From the NCBI GenBank assembly GCA_030562195.1, contig JAUJPP010000005.1, positions 14,132,826 through 14,196,825 on the forward strand: a DNA stretch of 64,000 nt, given 5' to 3'. Positions 13,533-24,600 of the stretch are shown here, in pieces. Source of the DNA: Nipponacmea schrenckii (lineage: Eukaryota; Mollusca; Gastropoda; Lottiidae). Made by a program: the position numbers and the translations under genes. Position 1 is the stretch's first letter; every line of letters starts with the position of its first letter. The notes beneath the pieces are model-generated. The model had not been told where the DNA came from, ran no database searches, and saw only the letters and a list, made by a program, of their open reading frames with translations.

Positions 13533-15134
13533 ATGGACTTTATACTTGGTGGAATAGCAACATGTGGTGCAGGACTGTTCACAAACCCACTGGAAGTTGT
13601 TAAGACTCGAATGCAGCTTCAGGGAGAACTGAAGTCCAAAGGGCAGTATTCTGTTCACTATCGAAATGCCTTGCATGCATTTTATACAGTAGTAAAAACT
13701 GATGGATGGATGGCCTTACAAAGTGGACTTGTACCAGCATTATGGTACCAATTCTTTATGAACGGTGTTCGACTTGGAACATATCAAGTGTTGATAAACT
13801 TGAACTTAACGAAAGATGCGAATGGAAGGCACAGTGCTTCCAGAGGTGTGTTTGCTGGAGCTTTTGCAGGATGTGTTGGAGCTATATGTGGAAGTCCATT
13901 TTTCATGGTTAGTAGAGGTTTTATTGAATTATTTTTCAACCAAAACATTTTCATCTAAAAATGCTTTGAAAAATTGTTCTAGGGTGGTAGGCCTAGGTTA
14001 TCTCATTCTGCGATTGAGCCTTAATAAGTCTCTCAGATTACATATGATACAGGACCAGTAAAAAGAAAAGATCCTTAAGAACTCTTGAAATAATTGGTTA
14101 GTTCTTTAATGTTATTGTTTCTTTGTAGGTAAAGACTCAGTTGCAATCTCAAGCTGCTGCTAGTATAGCAGTGGGTCATCAGCATTTTCACAAGGGCATG
14201 TCTCATGGATTAGTCAAAGCATTTAAAGAATATGGTATTACTGGATTATGGAGAGGTGTCAGTGCAGCTGTACCTCGAGTTACTGTGGGATCTGCAGCCC
14301 AGTTATCTACCTTTTCTTCCACTAAACAATTCCTAGTTGATTCAAAGGTAATCTGTGCTTACTATCTTACCAATTTATATCATAGCTTTCAATGTAGGGT
14401 TCAATAAAGACCAAAAAAGGCTAGCTAATAGTTTTGATTCACATTTTGTAAAAAGTGAGCAGCAATTGAAAATATTCTGATTTTAAACTCTAAATCATTA
14501 TCTCCTAAGAAAGATTGCTAAAAAGGGTGTTTAACTTGCAAATTGCTATACATTACTATTATTTCCATGGTATATTTCAAATATTGGTACAGTATTGGAT
14601 GAATTAATATCATCCTTTTAACATTTAGAAGTATCACTGGAAATTAAGAGACAACAATTATTAAGGATATAGACTTCTATTTATTCTTTTAAACACATCA
14701 CTTGAGAGCATTACCTCTATGTTTAATGAAACAAAGTAATATAGAAGTCTACATCCATAATAATTGTTTCTCTTCATTTTTTATCTGCAGTTATCTATAT
14801 GAAACTTTTCTTTCTTTTTCAGATTTGTGCCGATGACAGTTTACTAGGATCATTTCTAGCGAGTATGTTAAGTGGGTTGGTTGTCACGTGTTTCATGACG
14901 CCATTCGATGTGGTGTCAACTAGACTTTATAACCAAGGTTTAGATGCTTCTGGAAAAGGACTGTTGTATGACAATGTAGTGGACTGTTTTCGGAAAATTT
15001 GGAGGAAAGAAGGATTTTGGGGTTTTTACAAAGGTTGGGGTGCATCATATTTTAGATTGGGTCCTCATACTGTACTGAGTTTAGTATTTTGGGATTCTGC
15101 TAAGAAATATTATTACAGGTATAATACAAGTTAA
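13533..15134 (+). CDS. SLC25A35: Mitochondrial carrier, SLC25A35/SLC25A34 type
   Basis: Inner-membrane solute carrier of 301 aa, the usual length for this family. Exons are 13533-13907, 14129-14347 and 14823-15134 (stop), all GT-AG and phase 0 (125, 73 and 103 codons). The three ~100-residue repeats each carry the carrier signature: [10 protein letters not shown] (repeat 1, about residue 19), PFFMVKTQLQ (repeat 2, across the exon 1/2 junction) and [12 protein letters not shown] (repeat 3). GLWRG and GFYKG follow repeats 2 and 3. Six membrane helices are expected. The start [22 protein letters not shown] matches the short N-terminus of SLC25A34/35, relatives of the yeast oxaloacetate carrier; the substrate of the animal proteins is not securely known. 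The choice of SLC25A35 over SLC25A34 is from memory of length and sequence and needs a tree. A 39-bp minisatellite lies 327 bp downstream. Confidence 0.93.
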
Positions 15135-15460
15135 TGTTCTTTCAACTTAGGTTTTGTATTACGGTATATTAGATATTTTTCATATTATTGATAATACATT
15201 TCAATATTAGGGTCAAATCAAAGTTTCCAATCAAGGGGTCTTTATATGAATTGAAAATTATATTTTTATTTTGTTATTTTCTCTTAAAATCTTATTTATA
15301 AAACAATGATGTTTTGAGTGACTTTAATTGTGGCAAGGACCTCATTGGTCTAGAATATTTTGTGATAGGGACAAAATATTGAGGATCTGATTTCTTTCAA
15401 AACTTACAAAAAAGAATGTTGCATGTGGAAAAATAACTTAATTTGAGATTATGTGTGTAA

Positions 15461-15876
15461 GACTGGATATCAATTATTGACCAGTTTATGTTTTTGTAGG
15501 ACTGGATATCAATTATTTACCAGTTTATGTTTTTGTAGGACTGGATATCAATTATTGATCACTTTATGTTTTTGTAGGACTGGATATCAATCATTGGCCA
15601 CTCTATTTTTGTGTGTAAGACTGGATATCAATTATTGGCTATTCTATGTTTTTAGGACTGGATATCAATTATTGACCACTTTATGTTTTTAAAGGACAGG
15701 ATATCGATTATTCGCCACTTTATGTTTTTGTAGGACTGGATATCAATTATTGGCCACTCTATTTATTTGTGTATAGGACTGGATATCAATTAATGACCAC
15801 TTTATGTTTTTGTAGGACTGGATATCAATTATTGGCTACTCTATTTATGTGTGTAAGACTGGATATCAATTACTAA
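15461..15876 (+). repeat. 39-bp minisatellite with acceptor-like units
   Basis: Eleven tandem copies of a 39-44 bp unit, typified by GACTGGATATCAATTATTG, a CACTTTATG block, then TTTTTGTAG. It lies in the 3' flank or 3' UTR of the carrier gene. Each junction (pyrimidine-rich TTTATGTTTTTGTAG before GACTGG) looks like a 3' splice acceptor, but I found no coding exon after it. Several copies stay open in one frame (for example RTGYQLLTSLCFC repeats), which I take as a by-product of 39 being divisible by 3. Confidence 0.92.
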
Positions 15877-17925
15877 ATTGAGATCAAACATGTGTGTGAG
15901 TGTGATATGAGACTTTAAGGTTGTGAGTAGTAAAAAATAGTTAGGATTTGGCTGCTTACTTTGTAAAACAGATGACATCCCAGTAAAATTCAATCATAAA
16001 TTTTACTAAAGATAACTTAAAGATATAAAAGTGTGCATAAGTAAGAAACTTTTAGTGTCAGTTTTCCTTAAAATTGAAGTAGAAGACCAAGGCCTTATTA
16101 TATATTATTGTTTGTTTTCTATAGATGTAGATTATTTTATATAAAATATTTGATCAATATAATTCTCAGGTTAATTATTTCTTAAATATGTAATTATTAA
16201 TATTCAAATTCTAGTTCTGATTTATTTTTCCATTTGTGCATATATTTGTAAATCATCTCGGTATTAGGGTTTTAAGTACATCAAGGTAAATGCCTCAAGC
16301 CATGCTTGATAAAAAAAAAATGAAATTAAAAAAAAAAAAACATTACGAAAAATAATATCATCTAAATATGATTTTTTTTAATGTCTACTGTAAAGGTGGT
16401 TACACTTTGAAGTCTACTGAAGTGATGCTATGAAAAAGTCCTGACTAAAAGTTGATTGCTTTACAATTGATGTATTGAGCACGTTTTAACTGTAGGATTT
16501 CTATATTGCTCTACTATTGATACATTGAGCACTTTTTAACTGTGGTATTTCTATATCACCCTACAATTAATATATTGAGCATTATTTAAACAGTGGTATT
16601 TCTAAATCGCTTTGCAATTGATGTATTTAGCACTTTTCTAGTCATCACAGTTGTAAATGTGTTTAGATAATCAAGGTAGATGAATGCCAAGAGGTTTGGC
16701 CAGCTGGTTGAAATGGTCCTTTACTGTGAACCTTAGTTGGTATCCTTGTAAAATATAGTTGTTGTTTTTTTTTCAGTTCCTTCACTCTGTAAAAATATGA
16801 ATTTTGATTTATTCTATATTCTGCAGATCAACTTATAGTTTTCTGTCTACTGCCTGATACATTTCAATCTTCAAGACATCTAGAAATATTCACGTAAGCT
16901 TAAATGGGACAGGTGCATTTCTTTTACCAATTGAATGAAGTCCCAGAAATGTTTTTTTTTTTGGAAATCAGTCCAGGATTATCCACAATTGAAGTTATCA
17001 TTTCCTTTTTTGAAATATCTTTATATTGGATCTCATAAATAGAATTGAAATTTAAATTTCCTAGTTTTAGGTATATTTGGAAAAATTATGTCATTTTCTT
17101 GCATTTTGAGTACTTCTGAAAATTATGCACATATTCAGGACCATCAGGACCCAAAATAACCCTCAAAATGGTGTATATTTAAAGAATTATATTGTTTATG
17201 ATATTAGCATTATGATATACCTCAGGACTATTTTGCCTAGTGTCTTGGAGCCTTTAAAGGGATGCTGTCATCGAAATTAGTTTGGATCACATTGTTTCAA
17301 TTGCAGCTATTACTTCTTACCTCCTGATGACAATAGGGTTCATCCTTGGGTTATTACACACCAAGTTGCACTAAGATCTGTCAGGAATTACACATTTAAG
17401 GGTGTGTACAAGCATTTTAATGACAAGGGCAATAATTCATACTAAATATTTTTGGATAACTTGTCACAAGTGCAGCTATAGCGTCTTACCTCCTGATTTT
17501 GTATATTATTATTAGTAATTGTTTAATTTGTGTGTTGAAAATTAAAATGTATTTTTTATCATTTGACTGGTTTTGAAAATAATGAATTAAATGAATCAGT
17601 GGCACTCTGGCCTGAATATCTTACATTGATTATTAAGTAATTATTTCCATGGATACCATATATAAATAGGTTTTATTTTATTATTTCCCACAAATGTAAT
17701 GTATCCCCCACATCTTCAGTTCAGTTCCATTCCATTTAAATGGTCAGCATTGGTTGAATTTTGACAGGTTAGCAGCTGCACCAATGTTTACTCAGCAATA
17801 CCTAGTAGTAGCCTAATATTCCTTTGCATTGTGTTCAAACTCAAGCCTTTTTATATGCCCACTTTATGTATTATCTTCAAACCTACCACAAATTGATTGT
17901 AGAATAAAATTTCGGAGGAGTATGA
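15877..17925. other. Intergenic DNA, no gene seen
   Basis: AT-rich intergenic sequence. At 16440-16640 a loose ~60-bp motif recurs (a GCTxTACAATTGAT block then TATTGAGCAC, TTTAACTGT and GGTATTTCTAT). At 17091-17168 there is similarity to the interior of the MITE at 19795-20289 (TTTTCTT..., GAGTA.TTCTGA, then CCCAAAATRACCC). A fragment related to the core-repeat element (AATAGGGTTCATCCTTGG) lies at 17325-17410. Confidence 0.45.
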
Positions 17926-18490
17926 TGATGAGCTTGCAAGGCAAAGTAATGTACGCCCACTGGCAGTATTGAATTTGAATTAAAACCTGACTACAGTAAC
18001 AATTACCTGAATGAAATATTCAACCTTCAGTCATACACTCCTTTTCTGGGGGGATAAATGTCCAAAATCTATCAAGAATTGTACCTTCTAACAAGGCAAT
18101 AATAATTCATACTTGGTATGAGCATTGGAATTGATAAGGCGTCGGTCAGGTTCGAATGTGACGATTTTTCGATGAATAGTTTATGAGTAATTGCCCTTGA
18201 CTGAGTAAAATTGTGTAAAAAATTCATTTTCTGTAGACACTACAGAAGCTACAATTTTCTATGGATTTTGATGAAACTTCGTATGAGCATTGGAATTGAC
18301 AAGACGGCGGTCAAGTTCGATTTGGACGATTTTTCGATAAAGGTTTTTTTTTAGTTATTGCCCCTGCCTCTATATTTGTTGTAGACACAATAGAAGCTAC
18401 AATTTCCAATGGATTTTAATGATAACATGGCGGTCAAGTTCGAATTTGAAGATTTTTAGATGAAACTATAAAAGCAACTATTCTATATTA
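17926..18490 (-). mobile_element. Core-repeat element, 3'-end fragment
   Basis: Begins with a diverged copy of the family's 3' terminus on the minus strand (AGCTTGCAAGGCAAAGTAAT then GTACGCCCACTGGCAG) and continues into degenerate core repeats containing GAGCATTGGAATTGA, AAGTTCGA and TTATTGCCC blocks. No 5' terminal hairpin is found, so the copy is truncated. Confidence 0.7.
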
Positions 18491-19470
18491 GATTATCTGC
18501 CAAGGCTGCATCAGGACTCAATGCGTGGACTTACAAATGCACAAGATAATATTGGAGTCATGTCCTTAGAATATTGGCAAGTAGTGCCTCTCGACATTGC
18601 AAGCGAGTAAACTCTCCAAACCTCATTATTACGTAATTCATGAAAACACCCCAACTTATATATGTATTTTAGTATTCAATATGTATAATGTTGATATTGA
18701 ATTGGATTATTTGTATTATATTATTATTATTGTCTTGTATGAATTAACAACTGAAGCAATACAAATTATATTTGGCTGGACGGACATGGATGACGGCAAT
18801 ATGGCAGTAGGCCACCGGGCTGAAATTGGCATAAAATACAGCGTACAGATTCGGGTCGAATCGTCCAAGCAAAGCCTTCACATTCGCGGCAAATCGACCT
18901 ATTATCAGATGTGATTCGTTTTAATTTTAACTTAAGAAAAATTTTGTTAAGAAATTTCATTTTTCACGAGAAATGCTAAAATAAGTATTCTAAGAATTTC
19001 TAAGAATTTTTAAAAATAAATAGTTATTGTGCGGGATGAATATTAATTATGTGCGGTACACGTTTCAACATGAATTGTTTACTTCCGTTTCATAGTAAAT
19101 TCCATCATTATTCTTCGAACAAGGAATGTCAGTTTGCATTCACCTTAAGAAGTGTAAGTAAATATGTCTTCCTTTGTAAAATGTCAAGAATATTTAAAGA
19201 TATATGTTTAATAATCATTTCACTAAGTTCATGTCTGTTCGATCAAATTGTTTACAGGCTATATGGCTCGACATTGAACATACTATTATATACCTTACCG
19301 GTAGTGTCGTTTTCGACAATTTTGCATTCGGCTTGATAAAACTGCCAACGTTGAAAACGTAATTCGTCGACTGGTATATGCTTGCAGCAAAGTGACCAAT
19401 TACACATGGCTCTGTATAGTCCGAAACTTGCTGACTCTATTCCCAGCCCCTGATATCTATTTGGACAGAT
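18491..19470. other. Intergenic DNA, no gene seen
   Basis: No recognisable gene. A GC-richer patch at 18770-18910 has overlapping open frames on both strands (a Cys-rich minus-strand frame ends PYCRHPCPSSQI), but neither resembles a family I know and the patch is short. Confidence 0.4.
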
Positions 19471-20350
19471 ATGGCTGGGGGAGAGTCAGAAAAACTCATC
19501 TCAACAATAAAACAACTACCATACCCTGAACGACTAAAACCCCTAGGCCTACCAACATTAGAATACCGAAGAAAAAGAAACGATATTATCCAAGTTTACA
19601 GAATTATCCATGGAATAGACAAAACAGCCGAAACAATCTTCCAACCATCACAAGAAATTAGAACCAGAGGACATCATTTGTAAATAGCCAAACCACAGTG
19701 CAGACTAGATTTGAGAAAAAACTATTTTTCTGTTCGAGTTATCAACGATTGGAACTCCCACCCAAACTATGTCATAAACTCAACTTCACCTTAAAGAGGC
19801 CCAGGCTTTATTTGCTTCGGACAATCATCCCGACAGCCTCAAACACATGAAATCTTTTGGTTAGTTAATCAGAAATAGTCTACAGAGCTTACCTTTGAAA
19901 TTTGAGCCTTCAAATCCATGTGTATCCATAATTATCCGTGTTTGAAAAATCATGATGTCGTAAGAAATTACGAACGTCCCGCCATATTGGAAAACGGTTC
20001 GTTTTGGTACCGTAATCAAAGAGTTATCCTTCCCGTCGTGCAATAGTGGTCATCTATATAAATAGACTACAACGCATTTTCAATTGTAGACTTTGTCAAC
20101 AGGACACACAATTTTCAGACTGACTGGAGACCAGCCGCGTACAGCACGAAAAAAAATGAAAATTGAAATTTTTTGTTTGAGGTATATTTCAAGGTATTTT
20201 GCGATTTTCTTAGAGCTTGAGTATTTCTGAGGACTGTTTAAATGTAACAAAGGCCCAAAATGACCCCTAAAAATCAAGCCTGGGCCTCTTTAATACAGCT
20301 TGGAAAAACATTGATACCAAATTCAAACCTAGTTTTATGGAAACCTGACA
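19471..20350 (+). pseudogene. Non-LTR retrotransposon ORF2 C-terminal remnant
   Basis: The C-terminal tail of a LINE (CR1/Jockey/RTE-like) reverse-transcriptase polyprotein. Readable motifs are YPERLKPLGLPTLEYRRKRN, DIIQVYRIIHGI, TRGHHL, then an in-frame TAA at 19681 where a lysine is usual, then LDLRKNYFSVRVINDWN in the same frame. A MITE interrupts the frame at 19795-20289. Coding similarity resumes after it near 20294 (NTAWKNIDTKF, in another frame). The reverse-transcriptase and endonuclease domains are absent, so this is a dead, 5'-truncated copy. Confidence 0.85.
19791..20293. mobile_element. piggyBac-like MITE with TTAA duplication
   Basis: A 495-bp element (19795-20289) with perfect 14-bp terminal inverted repeats, AGAGGCCCAGGCTT at the left and AAGCCTGGGCCTCT at the right. 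It is flanked on both sides by TTAA (19791-19794 and 20290-20293), the target-site duplication typical of the piggyBac superfamily. It has no transposase ORF and is therefore non-autonomous. It sits inside the LINE remnant, whose coding similarity resumes on the far side, which confirms the insertion boundaries. Confidence 0.88.
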
Positions 20351-21454
20351 GACATCTTTTCAAAACTTTATCAGACCAATCTATCTACAAATTTTAAGAT
20401 TATCATCAATAACTAGATTTACATGCGCAAAATGAAAAAGAAAAATAACTTTAAATAATTTTTTTTTTTATACACTTCAATTTGGAAGTCCTTTAAATAA
20501 TTTTATAAGGTGTTCAAGAAGCCAAAAGGCTTACTAACAGACCGAAGAATAGCTATAACAACAGGTATAACAAAACTAGGCACCTAAAACTTGGGATTTT
20601 CCGCACCTCCGCCGGTGCAAGTTTTTTAAAATGTATTTACATACCTCGAATCCACTAAACCTTGATATATTTGGAAAGATGTATGTTTTTGTAGGACAAT
20701 CATGCCATCATTATCCCCTTTCACCGTTCAGCTCACGCCTGTGGTTGCCTCAAAGTTTTTTTCAAGAATTTCAATCACTCAGTCACCATCTCATTTGCGT
20801 GCTCATTAAAAAATTCCGATGAAAGGAACCATCATCTTGTACTTTCATTTTATGACCCAGTTACGTCGGAATTTTGGAGGCGTGCAATTTGAAATGGCGA
20901 GTGGGCGATTGAAATTCTAGAAAAAATCTTTGACGCAGCCAAAGCCAGATCATGGTTGGTGTAGGGGGATGATTGAACTACAAAAATGTTCATCTTTCCA
21001 AATACATCGAGGTTTGGTTGATTCGGGGTAGCCTATGTAAATACGTTTAAAACCCCAGCACCAGCAGCAAGTTTCAGACTCTGTATTAAGGTAGCTTGTA
21101 ACCTTAGTTCAAAACATCGGCCTTCATTCCAGCTTCTGAAGGGAAGGTTGAAGAGTATGAGTAGATAAACTAGGCCCTGGCTGTGGTGATGTTGTAATTG
21201 TCTGGACGGCCGAATGTCCAAAAATTCCAGAGTCTGATTAAACTAGTCTATTCCTTTTTATATTCCCACAAATTTTTTCGGGGCAGATTCTTTGGATTTT
21301 TATTTTGTGGGTCAGTGTCATTTTGAAGATGATCCGATAATTTGCACCAAACTATTGTGTCTTACTTAGCGTTTTTCACTCAATTGGCTATAGGGTGCTC
21401 ACTCTACAGGCTACACTGATTAATTACAGCACTGTCTAAGTTTTTATTCAAATT
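20351..21454. other. Intergenic DNA upstream of ARMC9
   Basis: No gene is recognisable. The 260 bp before the ARMC9 start codon should hold its promoter and 5' UTR, but I see no clear core promoter element. A possible inverted pair occurs at 20620-20680 and 21000-21060 (AAATGTATTTACATACCTCG against CCTATGTAAATACGTTT, plus CTTGATATATTTGGAAAGAT against ATCTTTCCAAATACATCGAG). This suggests a degenerate inverted-repeat element of about 430 bp. Confidence 0.45.
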
Positions 21455-21505
21455 CATAGCTTCCAGTGGGCGTATATTACTCTGCCTGCTAGCTACCTTT
21501 TTTAC
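21455..21505 (+). mobile_element. Core-repeat element, 3'-terminal scrap
   Basis: A short remnant matching the family's 3' end: CTTCCAGTGGGCGTATATTA, then CTCTGCCTGCTAGCTACCTT, a mutated form of the terminal hairpin. It lies about 110 bp upstream of the ARMC9 start codon. Confidence 0.65.
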
Positions 21506-21614
21506 CTTGTGTAGCATTTTAAATGTCATTTATATTATAACCATACCAGTATTAGAATGACTTAATTAAAGCAAATGTCTATATTTGAAGGAATGATTGG
21601 AAGAAACTGTAAAT

Positions 21615-24600
21615 ATGTCAGGAAACTTAGCAGTAGTAGCTTTTGATGGAGAATTAAATTCAATTGTGAAAGAGGTAGGCCAATTATGAAATTTTAAGAA
21701 TTAAACGTTGGTCTTGTCAGCATTATTGGTGTGTAACTGAAAAAAGGCACCTTGTAAGCAATTTATTGACTTTTGGCGCACTATCCTCTATGCAAAAATA
21801 TTCCAATTTACATTTATTTAGTAAAAGACAACAAATGTATAACCAATGTATTTGAAATGTTGCTGTAACCATTACAGTTTATACACAGTACGCGATACAA
21901 TATCCTGTTTTTCAATAAATACAAAAAGAAAGCTTTTAGTAGAACGCACTGCAAAAAAAATTCCCTTTTCTAACATGAGTCCTTTCTTTTTTCAGTATCT
22001 TACGTGTAATTCATTTGAGAAAACTGTTGTATGCTTTACCGAAGAATGCAATGAGAAAGGGTCACCTATTGCCCCAGTAGATACAAAATCCTTCACTAAT
22101 GCAAGCCTTCTTGAAACACAGGTAAATATTTAACATGCTAACTTAGGCCTACATGTTTTCTTGTAAGATCCCTTGACAGTAACAGTTGGAAATTGCAAAA
22201 AGAGTAGGCTAATACTGCTGTCCTCGAAAAAATTCCCTCATTCACACTGCATGGCGTTGGCCGTCTTCATTAGCCCACAAGGTGCAGAAGAGTAGGATAT
22301 AAAACTCCATTCATTTCATTTTTATGTATGTGGTATTGCTTCTTAACGTTAAACACGATTCTTAACAAACATCAATATTTATTGTATTCACAGATTGAGC
22401 GTGATTTTCGCACCCTTGCGCTCCACTGTCCGTTTCAAAGGTTCATTTTTCTCCATTTGTTGTTTTTCATCATCATGGTCTGTTGATGCAGAATTTTTAG
22501 TCTTTTCCAACTTTCCAAATTTTTCAAGTGCCGTAATACCAACAAGGACAAACCTCGGGGCATTGATTTTTTTATGGATCGGTGTACTAATTCGACCATT
22601 CATATTTTTTAAATTAACGTATGACGTTGGTCATAAAATACACGAAAGGTTATAGTTAGTTACACAATACTGGATGATGGAATGATCCCTGGCCAATACG
22701 TAAACAAAATATTTACCCCCGTATCGCAGTCGATCTGTGGCCCATTCTTTCGGCTATTAACTGTTCTGTCTATTCCAGAATCATACAGTCTAGTGGCAGT
22801 AGTAGCTCTTAATGAATGGCTTGTATAGAAGCCATAAAAATAAGCATTTGTACACAATCTCTTCACAACACCAGAAAGCGCATGACGTCCTACTGACACG
22901 ACAAAGTACCCAGTGTCTCGTTTAGGATATATGTAATTTTTTAGACATTTTTACGATTTAGAATTTAAACTTTAAAACTCCGCAATTTATTATCATATTA
23001 ACTCACCTTAACAACATACACCTTTCATACTATTTATCTCTTTAACAAAAGTTGATCACAGACACAAAGTGTCTTCGCCCAAAAGGCCCTGTTTTCAAAG
23101 CATGTCCTACTGATCTCGCTTACATCTCTATAGTCAAAAGTACTTGAGGCATCTTCAGAAAAGTACTCTGGGTGAGGAAAAGGTCTTCTGAATCCAACAT
23201 TACTTATTGTTAGTCAATTAAAATTCGAACGAGCTTATATCACGCCAATAGTTAATTATGTTCACGATGCACGTGAGATAGCTATCTAGGACGCCATTAG
23301 TATGATACGCGAACAATCCATGTGTAGCTATATAGGGTGCCAATAGTCGAATTTAGGTTTAAGTAGGATAAACTCCTCAAAATCCTAACGGCCTAACGGC
23401 CTCCGACTTCATATAGGTCAAAACTATTGGCTCCTTTTCAGAGTTTATCCTTTACTTAAACAAACATATGTACTCAAATATCATCTGAATGCAGAAGAAA
23501 TCCAACAACTTTTTCTCTAAATTTCAGCAACAACTGATGAAGTATTTTGACGATGGAAATGTAGATGAATATTTTGAATTATGGAATGAAGAATTACCTC
23601 CAAGAATCAAAAATGATGACCAAGTTGCCCAGAAATTGGAGTTTTATGCCAATATCTATTTTGCTATATATCCCATAAAGATGGGTGAAAGTCAGGTGTG
23701 TAAAATTACGGTCAAATAACAGGAGTTTTCTACTAATATCAATTTGCTATATATCCAATAAACAAATAATGGTTGGTAGAATAGAATCTCAAATTCACAA
23801 AATAGCTTCAGTTACCAGACTTTTTCCATTTAAAACTGTCTGTCACTCTGTGGCCCATTTACCTACCAATAGCGCTGCAGTCATATACTTTGACGAATCT
23901 GTGTGTATATTCAACTTGTTTTTTTTAGCTCTGAGAGGCTGAGATGGAAAAGCAACTACTACAAACTTCGTAGTCAATTCAGCTTATTTAGTTTATTGAA
24001 TCTGCCACATTTGACACATTTTAAAAGTAATAACACCTCAGGATATCTTATTTTTTTGATGTCGCTGTTTTCTCATTACAGTCAAATGTAGATAATAGGA
24101 TGGCTGCCTTCAAGAAATATCTAGAAAATCGTGGCTCTACATTGAGTCAAACTACAGAATTCCTGCCATTTTATGCCTTGCCATTTGTACCAAACCCTAA
24201 AGCTCATCCCTCCTATAAAGAGTTATTTCAGGTAAAGAAACACCTTTGCTCAGTTATATGCTGAAAAGTATAATGATCAGCGAATCTGAAGCTGTGGATA
24301 GAGATACATAAGTCTAATTTCATGATCTGGAAAACTTTTCTTCTAATTGTTTTTATTCGACTTATGCGTTTTAATAAAGTTGGAATGTTTTTCAATGTAT
24401 TTCAGGAAAACTGGTCAAGAGACTTAAAAAGCAGGCTTAATGCATTCCTAACATTGTCATTAAAGTCTACCAAACAACCTCGCTTATTTGATCTCTATGT
24501 ATCCTTTTAAATAGCTTGCCAAGGTGACTTGGTGAAGGTCAAGGGTTCAATACTGGTATAGGTTAAATTAGTATTTTCAATTTCAATTTCTGGTATCAGT

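Noticed and set aside
15453..15692. Cys-rich repeat protein (RTGYQLLTSLCFC)
   Set aside because: Product of the 39-bp minisatellite; no splice or start evidence.
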